DNA from: an uncultured Treponema sp.
GTDB lineage: Bacteria > Spirochaetota > Spirochaetia > Treponematales > Treponemataceae
DNA length: 5,463 nt
Assembly: GCA_947165795.1 (NCBI GenBank)
Contig: CAMVBP010000136.1
Location: 1-5,463, forward strand
Direction: 5' to 3'
The notes beneath the pieces were generated by a model. The model saw only the letters and a list, made by a program, of their open reading frames with translations, ran no database searches and was not told where the DNA came from. The position numbers and the translations under genes were made by a program. This document shows positions 1 through 5,463 of this stretch, one piece after another (positions within the stretch are counted from its first letter, which is position 1; each line of letters starts with the position of its first letter).

Positions 1-938
1 TCTGGTATCAGATGACTCAGGTTATGCAGCGTCAGGCTCACGACCAGCAGAAGAAGACAGAAGAAAAAATGAAAGACTTGCGCGAGTTCATTCTCCGCTT
101 CTCTTCTAACGCTTCTAAGGCAAAACAGGCTACCAGCCGTAAAAAGATTTACGACAAGCTTGCAGACAGCCTCGAAGAAATCCCGATTTCTACACGCAAG
201 TTTCCATATGTAAACTTTAAGTCGGACCGCGAAATTGGTAACAACGTTCTTGAAATTAAGAATTTAAATTACAAGGATGCAGACGGTAACGAATTATTAA
301 AGAACTTCAGCCTTACAGTAAACCGCACAGATAAAATTGCATTTGTAGGTATTGAGCACAACTCTGTTACTGCACTCTTTGATATTGTGAACGGCGTAAA
401 AAAGCCGGAAAGCGGAGAATTCTTCTGGGGCCAGACAACCTCACAGACTTATCTGCCTCGTGACAATTCAGAAAACTTTAATAATGACATGAACATTACA
501 GAATGGCTTAAGCAGTATTCTAAGGAGCAGGATGATTCTTATGTACGCGGCTTCCTTGGAAGAATGCTGTTCAGTGGAGATGAATCACTTAAAAAGGTTA
601 AGGTTCTTTCCGGTGGAGAAAAAGTTCGCTGTATGCTTTCTAAGATGATGCTTAGTGGGGCAAACTGTATTACAATGGATGATCCTACAAACCACCTCGA
701 CCTCGAAGCTATTCAGTCATTAAACGAAAGTTTGATTTCTTTCCCTGGAGTTCTTCTGTTCAGTTCACACGACCACGAATTCATTCAGTCAATTGCAAAC
801 CGTATTGTAGAAATTACACCAAACGGAATTATTGACCGCATGATGAGCTTTGATGATTATATTACTGATCCTCAGGTTACTGAATTAAGACAGAAACTTT
901 ATGAAGGAACCGGTAAAAAAATAAAATATAGAGTATAA
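1..938 (+). CDS. ABC-F family ATPase, YkpA/YbiT type (3' part; 5' end outside window)
   Basis: This is the second half of a soluble ABC-F protein, a family of paired ATPase domains that act on the ribosome near the tRNA exit site and adjust translation. The frame is open to the left edge (Trp-Tyr-Gln precede the first in-window Met at 12), so the start is not seen. Residues are numbered from that Met. Residues 1-65 are the charged helical inter-domain linker, with the family-typical NASKAKQATSRKK stretch at 33-45. The second nucleotide-binding domain follows: Walker A position 113-120, signature LSGGE at 199-203, Walker B with DDPTNHLDLE at 223-232, and H-loop HDHEF at 253-257. The text around SGANCI, HDHEF and IANRIVEITPNGIIDR matches my memory of the YkpA branch. 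Two key sites are unusual: the P-loop lysine is Val119, and the catalytic Glu after Walker B is Asp224. The next gene starts 19 bases downstream. The family call is secure; the cellular role of this branch is not. Confidence 0.93.
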   Translation, partial: WYQMTQVMQRQAHDQQKKTEEKMKDLREFILRFSSNASKAKQATSRKKIYDKLADSLEEIPISTRKFPYVNFKSDREIGNNVLEIKNLNYKDADGNELLKNFSLTVNRTDKIAFVGIEHNSVTALFDIVNGVKKPESGEFFWGQTTSQTYLPRDNSENFNNDMNITEWLKQYSKEQDDSYVRGFLGRMLFSGDESLKKVKVLSGGEKVRCMLSKMMLSGANCITMDDPTNHLDLEAIQSLNESLISFPGVLLFSSHDHEFIQSIANRIVEITPNGIIDRMMSFDDYITDPQVTELRQKLYEGTGKKIKYRV

Positions 939-942
939 AAAA

Positions 943-947
943 AAGGA
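943..947 (+). promoter_or_regulatory. Ribosome binding site for the membrane-protein gene
   Basis: AAGGA lies 10 bases before the ATG at 958, inside an A-rich leader. It sits in the 19-base gap after the ABC-F stop codon. This supports the ATG at 958 as the start and translation from a shared transcript with the upstream gene. No separate promoter fits in this gap, though one could lie inside the end of the ABC-F gene. Confidence 0.6.
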
Positions 948-957
948 ATTAAAAAAA

Positions 958-2403
958 ATGAGTGAAGAGAATTTAGAAAACGAATCAAAAGATACTGATG
1001 TAAAAATAATGATCAGAAACCAGGGCGTGAAATCCGGATTAATTTGTTTATTCGTCGGACTTCTTGTTATCGCTTTTAATTATATTATGATTGAGGCATC
1101 AGGAAAATATTTTGTTAAGCTTACGGCTGTGGGATTTGTTTTATTCTATGCGGGACTTGGAATGCTTTTGGCTCCAGGAAAAATGGAAGTTGAAGATGAT
1201 GTAGCCGAAAAGAATAATATCAAAATAGTTTTTAAAAAATCCGGTGTGCTTACAAAGGTTATTTGGATTGTTTATGCAATTGCCGGTATAGCAGCCTGCA
1301 TTTATTCAGTAGTCTGCAAATACTGGGATGATGTTATTGCACTCTTTGAATTTACAGTTTCATTTACAGCCTTATTATTTGTAATAAAATATATTTTCTT
1401 ATTTATTAAAAATCCAAATAAGAAAAATATTGATGAAGATTATAATGCTTACGTTAAAAATGAAGAAGAAAAAAAATCATATTACTACCAGCCGGCCAGA
1501 CATTTTTGTATTCTTTACATTCTGATTTTTGGTGTAATTTCATTTTTTACAGCTACCAGCTTTTATGATAATAAATTTGCAGAAAGTAAAGATTTTACTT
1601 TTAACCGCGACATAAAATTTGACCACGTCTTAGTGGAAAATCTTTATAAAGAAGTGCCTGTTCGTTTTATCACAAATGATTACAGCAAAATCAGTATTGT
1701 AATTAATGAAGATGATCTTGTTTTGTGGGATAAGTACAGTGAAGATGATAATTATGAATTATCAGAAGAAGAAATGCTCAATTGCGTTTTCCTTCCTCTT
1801 TCTTCAATCATAAGGCATCTTGCAGGATTAAAGGTTATAAATGATTTTGCACGTGATAGTGTTTTTAAAGTAGATACTCTTTACGTAGTCGGAACTTACG
1901 GCGACTATGGAGAATATAATTTTAAGAATTTAAAACGCATCCCGGAAATAAAGGAATTTTTAAAAGAAAATCCTCCGGAAATATATGACAATCTTTTAAT
2001 TACAATGTCCGGAACAAAGTTTGGAACTGATTTTTTCAAAGAAAATTATAATAAATTATGTGTCTTTACAATTCCGGAATTAGACAGTGAATATTTATAT
2101 CTATGGGATTTGGAGTCTTTTGTAAATTATATAAATATTAACTATCCGTCTAATGCTACTACAGTTGACGACATTTATTTTGATTTCATGAGCGGCTATT
2201 ATGATGATACTTCATTCGGTATTAGAGAGCTTTCTGAACTGCTGGAGTATTTTACTGATGACTATTTTGAGAATAATGGATTTATAATTAATTATTCTTT
2301 CGATGAGCCTTACTTCATGTTGCACAGTAAAATTATGAGTTTAATTGATGAAGTAACTCCTTCGGAAGAAGAGTCAGAAGTTGAAGTAGAAGCAGAACTT
2401 TAG
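958..2403 (+). CDS. Unrecognised five-helix membrane protein with large C-terminal periplasmic domain
   Basis: I do not recognise a named family. The 481-residue protein starts with an acidic cytoplasmic tail. Hydrophobic segments follow at about residues 26-46, 53-72, 99-120, 126-150 and 182-202. Helices 1-2 and 3-4 form tight hairpins, and Lys-rich loops (73-98 and 151-181, including KNPNKKN) favour a cytoplasmic location. Five helices with the N-terminus inside would place residues 203-481 in the periplasm. That domain is rich in Asp, Glu, Tyr, Phe and Asn, mixes predicted strands and helices, and ends in an acidic tail (EEESEVEVEAEL). Residues about 328-375 recall, weakly, the TpLRR-like section of the secreted protein encoded next. 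The start at ATG 958 has a ribosome binding site and lies 19 bases after the ABC-F gene, so co-transcription is likely; an intrinsic terminator follows the stop directly. The gene is AT-richer than its upstream neighbour. That it is a real gene is near certain; its function is unknown. Confidence 0.88.
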   Translation: MSEENLENESKDTDVKIMIRNQGVKSGLICLFVGLLVIAFNYIMIEASGKYFVKLTAVGFVLFYAGLGMLLAPGKMEVEDDVAEKNNIKIVFKKSGVLTKVIWIVYAIAGIAACIYSVVCKYWDDVIALFEFTVSFTALLFVIKYIFLFIKNPNKKNIDEDYNAYVKNEEEKKSYYYQPARHFCILYILIFGVISFFTATSFYDNKFAESKDFTFNRDIKFDHVLVENLYKEVPVRFITNDYSKISIVINEDDLVLWDKYSEDDNYELSEEEMLNCVFLPLSSIIRHLAGLKVINDFARDSVFKVDTLYVVGTYGDYGEYNFKNLKRIPEIKEFLKENPPEIYDNLLITMSGTKFGTDFFKENYNKLCVFTIPELDSEYLYLWDLESFVNYININYPSNATTVDDIYFDFMSGYYDDTSFGIRELSELLEYFTDDYFENNGFIINYSFDEPYFMLHSKIMSLIDEVTPSEEESEVEVEAEL

Positions 2404-2406
2404 GAG

Positions 2407-2449
2407 AAAAAATCCGGCATCCTTAATAAAAGAGGTGCTGGATTTTTTT
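2407..2449 (+). terminator. Rho-independent terminator after the membrane-protein gene
   Basis: An 11-bp stem pairs 2411-2421 (AATCCGGCATC) with 2434-2444 (GGTGCTGGATT). It includes two G-U pairs and has a 12-base loop. Seven T residues follow at 2443-2449, and the A run at 2407-2412 can pair with them to lengthen the stem. It begins four bases after the TAG stop of the membrane-protein gene and should end the upstream transcript. GTGCT at 2435-2439 could instead pair with AGCAC at 2451-2455, a weaker structure that would compete with it. Confidence 0.85.
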
Positions 2450-2451
2450 GA

Positions 2452-2542
2452 GCACTTTTTTTGAGAAGCAAAAAAATGCGTGAATCAAATAATGTCGTTT
2501 AAGACATTATTTGATTTGAATTATTTTGCGAAACAAAAATGC
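2452..2542. repeat. Composite inverted-repeat element: palindrome bracketed by two similar T/A-tract hairpins
   Basis: Three structures lie in a row. The left hairpin (2452-2479) pairs GCA plus TTTTTTTG with CAAAAAAA plus TGC around the loop AGAAG, with one bulged C at 2455. The centre is a perfect 14-bp inverted repeat, 2483-2496 (AATCAAATAATGTC) against 2503-2516, with a 6-base loop GTTTAA. The right unit (2521-2542) has TTTTG, loop CGAAA, CAAAA, then ATGC. The left and right units align as direct repeats (2456-2479 and 2521-2542) with three mismatches and a two-base gap. GCAAAA at 2468-2473 can also pair with TTTTGC at 2524-2529, which would extend the central stem. It could be a small dispersed intergenic repeat, a regulator's operator or an RNA structure. 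The structure is visible in the sequence; its role is unknown. Confidence 0.6.
2483..2516. other. Perfect 14-bp palindrome with 6-base loop upstream of the secreted-protein gene
   Basis: The arms at 2483-2496 and 2503-2516 are exactly complementary. The stem is AT-rich, with four G-C pairs. No T run follows directly on the plus strand, so it is not a typical terminator in that direction. On the minus strand a T tract (complement of 2470-2476) appears, but only after several intervening bases. Its centre lies about 78 bases before the ATG at 2578, a position compatible with an operator or with an element lying just upstream of a promoter. It is listed separately because it stands alone as the strongest symmetry in the window. 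Confidence 0.7.
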
Positions 2543-2566
2543 AGTTTATTGATTATTTAAAAATAT

Positions 2567-2572
2567 AGGTGG
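2567..2572 (+). promoter_or_regulatory. Ribosome binding site that fixes the start of the secreted-protein gene at ATG 2578
   Basis: AGGTGG lies five bases before ATG 2578. A GTG at 2569 is in the same frame but sits inside this site, so it would have no ribosome binding site of its own at proper spacing. Starting at 2578 also gives a textbook signal peptide beginning Met-Lys-Lys. The ATG is therefore preferred over the longer reading. Confidence 0.75.
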
Positions 2573-2577
2573 TATAT

Positions 2578-3996
2578 ATGAAAAAAGTTTTATTAATTCT
2601 TTTTATTTTATTTTCTGCAGTAAAAATTTTTGGGGAAGAGGATAAGATTAAAATAACATCTGATTTTACAATCGTAAAGAAAAGTCAGGATGATTTGATT
2701 GTAAAATGTACGCTCGACGGTATTGAAGAAGTATCAGACATTTTGGATCAACCTTACAACAAGCTTGGATTATATAATATTTATAAATGCACGGTTCTTC
2801 TTGATGATGATTTTGAACCGGAAGACGTAACTTATGAGCATATTATGGCTTTGCATGACCTTTTCCGTTATCATTCGAATTTTGAATTAAAAGGAAAAAT
2901 AGAGTATATAATTTTTTCAGATTTTCAAAGTCCAAAAGATTTTTATGAAATAAGGGAAAGAATAAATAATGCAAAAGATAAATATGTTTGTGTAGATTTC
3001 AGCAATTCAAAATATTACGAATCATTTGATTATAACAGACAGTTCATTCTTCCTGATAATTGTTTTGCAGGACATGATAATCTTTACTGGGTTTATATGG
3101 GCTCATTTTTATATGATGCTATTCCGGAATATTTTTGTTCGCGCTGTAAGAATATTCAGTTTGCAATAATGTATAGATGGAATAGTTCTTATTTACCTGT
3201 AACTGCTTTTGATTCAGTTTCTGATACAGCCCGCATTTATGGTGAATTTGGTGATTCAGAACTGATAAAAAATATGTATGATCCTTATTTGAGCTATTAC
3301 AGAAACTGGGATTATCTTGGTTTTGAAAAGGATGCAAAAGAGCCTGAATACATTGAAGCCACAAAAAGTTATATGTATGAAGGTTTTGATGAAGGCAGTT
3401 ATGATTATTATGATGAATACGATTATAGTGATTATGATGATTACGGTAATTACGACGATGATTATTACGACGGTTATGATTACTATGATGATTCATATGA
3501 AGACGATGATGGGGAAGAGGACTCTTATTCAAAAGCAGTAGAACAAATAATAGAACTGGGACGGGAATCCCTTGATTTTTCAGAAATATTTAAATGTGAA
3601 GAAGATGCTTTATTTACAATTACAAAAGATAATGCTTCTTCTCAATTAATGAAGGCAATGGTTATTTCGGATTTGTATTATCATACTGCGCTTTCTACAA
3701 TATGTTCTTATGTTGCCGATGGAAAAGCAACTGAAATTGAAAAATCATATTTAGATAATTATGAATCGATTTTTGACCTTGAAGATTTTATTCTTGTAAC
3801 ACATTATAACGGTCTTAGTATTGAGGATGAAACAAATGAATTTTCTCTCATGTTTGGAATAAAATCTGCTTCTTCAGATTTTAGAGATATTTGTGATGTA
3901 ACTTTTAAAATGAATGAAGACGGTGTATATGAACCTACAATAAGCAGTTTTATGTATTATTTTACTGCGTATTTTTATTACATGTTTAATTACTAA
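2578..3996 (+). CDS. Secreted protein with degenerate TpLRR (BspA-like) repeats and an Asp/Tyr-rich tract
   Basis: The 472-residue protein begins MKKVLLILFILFSAVKIFG, a signal peptide probably cut near residue 19; no lipobox cysteine is present, so it should be periplasmic, surface-exposed or released. Residues 20-155 are of mixed character. About 156-225 contain three similarly spaced units, LPDNCFAGHDNL, IPEYFCSRCKNI and LPVTAFDSV, which fit the roughly 23-residue BspA/TpLRR pattern (I-P-x-x-A-F-x-x-C-x-x-L). The preceding VCVDFSNSK resembles the strand that often precedes such repeats in treponemal proteins. Residues 187-190 form CSRC, among nine cysteines in the mature chain. Residues 271-317 hold 18 Asp, 15 Tyr and 5 Glu and no Lys or Arg. 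The remainder (318-472) is unrecognised and ends in an aromatic run (FMYYFTAYFYYMFNY). It has its own ribosome binding site and follows a terminator, so it is probably a single-gene transcript. Ligand and function are unknown. The LRR assignment is made by eye. Confidence 0.85.
   Translation: MKKVLLILFILFSAVKIFGEEDKIKITSDFTIVKKSQDDLIVKCTLDGIEEVSDILDQPYNKLGLYNIYKCTVLLDDDFEPEDVTYEHIMALHDLFRYHSNFELKGKIEYIIFSDFQSPKDFYEIRERINNAKDKYVCVDFSNSKYYESFDYNRQFILPDNCFAGHDNLYWVYMGSFLYDAIPEYFCSRCKNIQFAIMYRWNSSYLPVTAFDSVSDTARIYGEFGDSELIKNMYDPYLSYYRNWDYLGFEKDAKEPEYIEATKSYMYEGFDEGSYDYYDEYDYSDYDDYGNYDDDYYDGYDYYDDSYEDDDGEEDSYSKAVEQIIELGRESLDFSEIFKCEEDALFTITKDNASSQLMKAMVISDLYYHTALSTICSYVADGKATEIEKSYLDNYESIFDLEDFILVTHYNGLSIEDETNEFSLMFGIKSASSDFRDICDVTFKMNEDGVYEPTISSFMYYFTAYFYYMFNY
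3388..3528 (+). repeat. Low-complexity Asp/Tyr codon tract inside the secreted-protein gene
   Basis: The 47 codons (residues 271-317) are mostly GAT/GAC and TAT/TAC, giving an imperfect repetition of short Asp-Tyr units. Both synonymous codons are mixed (for example TAT next to TAC), so it is not a clean tandem repeat from recent slippage; the amino-acid composition looks selected. Net charge is about -23. It separates the repeat-containing N-terminal part from the unrecognised C-terminal part and may be a flexible, extended or cation-binding linker. Confidence 0.75.
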
Positions 3997-4072
3997 GGTT
4001 CAGAAAAAATCATACAATACGCTTTTTGGTGAATTACATTATATAAAAGAGATGCACGATAAAGAACTGGAA

Positions 4073-5463
4073 TTATACCTTTGCTTTGAGTGAACTTAAA
4101 AAGTTACTGAAAATCTGTCCGGTTTCTTCTTCGGTTAATTGCTTTGGCTCGTGATATTCTACGAGGTTTGCAGGTATTTCATCGAGGAAGCGGCTGGGTT
4201 CAGTTTCTACAGTCATCTGCTGATGTCTTCGCTTTCGACAGGCAGTAATAAAAAGCTTGTCGCGGGCGCGGGTAATAGCTACATAAAACAGGCGGCGCTC
4301 TTCTTCTACATTGCCGTCATTTTCTTCTACGGAACGTGCATGTGGAATTAATCCTTCTTCGGCTCCGGCAATAAAAACAACAGGAAACTCCAATCCTTTT
4401 GAAGCATGAATTGTCATAAGATTTACTTTTCCTTTATCGCCTTCATCGTCTCCATTGTCACGGCTCATAAGCGTGATTCGGTTCAGATAATTGTAAAGAC
4501 TTGGGTTATTATTATCCGGATCGTTTTCCCATATTTCCATAAAATGGATAAAATCTTCAATATTCTTAAGCTTAAAACGGACAGCCTTTTCGCTTTTTGA
4601 AAATTCAGTAAGAAGGTGATCCTTGTAGTTTATGTCTTCTACAAACTGACGAACCTTTGCAGCAAGTCCGCGTCCGCTCAAAAGCTTTTGTCGGTTACCT
4701 TCTATAATGTCTACAAAGCTTTGTAAGTCTTCCTTTAAAATATCGCTTGCCTGAGAATTCTGTGCGTGAATAAGATAGTCAATTGCGTTCCAGAGTGTAC
4801 AGCCGTTTAATTCTGCTGCGTCATTCATAAGTTGAATTGCGGCGCGGCCGATTCCTCGTCGCGGTGTATTTATAATTCGCAAAAGATTTATATCATCATC
4901 ATGATTTGAAATAACACGGAGATAGCTTATTACATCCTTAATTTCCTTTCGTTCAAAAAATGAAGTTCCGCCGCTCATGGTGTAGGGAATGTTATTCTGT
5001 AAAAATGCTTCTTCTATAAAACGGCTCTGAGTATTTGCGCGCATTAAAACGCCAAATTCATCATATTTGCGTTTTTCGTCTACGGCAATTCCAAGTATGG
5101 ATTCAGCTATAAAATCTGCTTCGTCAGTTTCGTTTTCCGGCATAAAGATTTCGATTGGTTTTCCGCCGCCGTTTCCGCTCCAGAGTTTTTTGTCCTTGCG
5201 GTTTGTGTTGTGAGAGATTACGCCGTTTGCGGCTTCAAGAATTGTTTCTGTTGAACGGTAATTCTGCTCAAGACGTATTTCGGTAACGTTAAAGTCTTTT
5301 TCAAAATTGATGATGTTCTGATAGTCAGCACCACGCCAGCTGTAAATACTCTGATCGTCATCACCAACAACAGCTACATTTTTATCTGCAAGAAGATGCA
5401 TCATTTCATACTGCTGATGACTTGTATCCTGGAACTCGTCTACCATAATATATTTGTAGCGCT
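4073..5463 (-). CDS. UvrD/Rep-family (Rep/PcrA-like) ATP-dependent DNA helicase, C-terminal part; 5' end outside window
   Basis: This is a superfamily 1A 3'-5' DNA helicase that unwinds DNA during replication restart or repair. The frame stays open to the right edge (Arg-Tyr-Lys-Tyr-Ile precede the first in-window Met at 5446), so the Walker A part is missing. From that Met, motif II is VDEFQDTS (2-9), motif III VVGDDDQSIYSWRGA (26-40), motif IV EQNYRSTETIL (60-70), motif V VNLMTIHASKGLEFP (341-355) and motif VI EEERRLFYVAITRARDKL (381-398). The 2B-domain region lies between IV and V, with the INTPRRGIGRAA element at 192-203. All visible motifs are intact. After EPSRFLDEIP (416-425) only about 32 residues remain, ending LSSLKAKV. 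That is closer to Rep than to UvrD/PcrA, which have a longer tail with a Tudor-like domain; YSWRGA is also Rep-like. The gene converges on the secreted-protein gene with a 76-base gap. The family is certain; Rep versus PcrA is a judgement. Confidence 0.95.
   Translation of the reverse strand, partial: RYKYIMVDEFQDTSHQQYEMMHLLADKNVAVVGDDDQSIYSWRGADYQNIINFEKDFNVTEIRLEQNYRSTETILEAANGVISHNTNRKDKKLWSGNGGGKPIEIFMPENETDEADFIAESILGIAVDEKRKYDEFGVLMRANTQSRFIEEAFLQNNIPYTMSGGTSFFERKEIKDVISYLRVISNHDDDINLLRIINTPRRGIGRAAIQLMNDAAELNGCTLWNAIDYLIHAQNSQASDILKEDLQSFVDIIEGNRQKLLSGRGLAAKVRQFVEDINYKDHLLTEFSKSEKAVRFKLKNIEDFIHFMEIWENDPDNNNPSLYNYLNRITLMSRDNGDDEGDKGKVNLMTIHASKGLEFPVVFIAGAEEGLIPHARSVEENDGNVEEERRLFYVAITRARDKLFITACRKRRHQQMTVETEPSRFLDEIPANLVEYHEPKQLTEEETGQIFSNFLSSLKAKV

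Noticed and set aside
366..368. The ABC-F gene as a pseudogene because of the lost P-loop lysine
   Set aside because: The frame is intact, codon use is that of a well-expressed gene, and the signature, linker and H-loop are conserved, so this is a functional variant rather than decay.
2524..2559. A sigma-70 promoter for the secreted-protein gene (TTGCGA at 2526-2531 with an AT-rich -10 such as TATTTA at 2554-2559)
   Set aside because: The spacing is too long (22 bases) for the best-looking pair, and the whole stretch is AT-rich, so chance matches are expected. A promoter probably exists here, but I cannot place it.
2569..2577. GTG at 2569 as the start of the secreted protein (three residues longer)
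   Set aside because: The GTG lies inside the AGGTGG ribosome binding site that serves ATG 2578. The shorter form gives a standard signal peptide.
3119..3532. Open minus-strand reading frame of 137 codons, rich in His and Asn, opposite the secreted-protein gene
   Set aside because: It is the mirror of the Asp/Tyr codon tract: reverse complements of GAT/TAT-type codons rarely give stops. Composition is extreme, no ribosome binding site was noted, and the plus-strand gene has a signal peptide and coherent protein features.
3317..3541. Plus-strand frame of 74 codons, Met/Ile/Thr-rich, overlapping the same tract
   Set aside because: It is a shifted-frame shadow of the same repetitive codons and lies wholly inside the secreted-protein gene.
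4139..4600. Two short plus-strand frames opposite the helicase (4139-4351 and 4406-4600)
   Set aside because: They lie antisense to conserved helicase motifs V and VI and neighbouring sequence. Their hydrophobic or basic translations resemble no known protein, and no ribosome binding site supports them.

Overview
The window looks like part of a chromosome from a moderately AT-rich, host-associated spirochaete, most likely a Treponema-like organism. This is an inference from three things. Two AT-rich lineage-specific genes sit between two better-conserved, GC-richer housekeeping genes. One of the orphan proteins carries what look like worn BspA/TpLRR-type leucine-rich repeats, a family abundant in treponemes. 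The codon usage also fits. No rRNA, tRNA, CRISPR array, transposase or phage gene is visible.

Layout: (1) Positions 1-938 (+) hold the 3' part of an ABC-F ATPase of the YkpA/YbiT type; its first half lies outside the window. (2) Positions 958-2403 (+), only 19 bases later and so probably in the same transcript, encode an unrecognised 481-residue protein with five predicted membrane helices and a large, probably periplasmic C-terminal domain. (3) A 174-base intergenic region (2404-2577) holds a good intrinsic terminator. It is followed by a compact structure: a 14-bp perfect palindrome bracketed by two similar T-tract/A-tract hairpin repeats. (4) Positions 2578-3996 (+) encode a secreted 472-residue protein with a signal peptide, about three degenerate TpLRR-like repeats, a CxxC pair and a 47-residue Asp/Tyr-rich tract without a single Lys or Arg. 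(5) After a 76-base convergent gap, positions 4073-5463 (-) hold the C-terminal two thirds of a Rep/PcrA/UvrD-type DNA helicase, whose start lies beyond the right edge.

The two flanking genes serve cytoplasmic translation and DNA replication/repair and have no evident link to the middle pair. The middle genes both appear to put a domain into the periplasm or beyond. They may share a distantly related fold, which is the most interesting hypothesis here. The terminator suggests they are transcribed separately. Hand counts of single 60-base lines gave 25/60 G+C in the ABC-F gene (661-720) and 26/60 in the helicase (5221-5280). The same count gave 13/60 (2041-2100) and 16/60 (3001-3060) in the middle genes, so those differ in composition, although only a few lines were counted.
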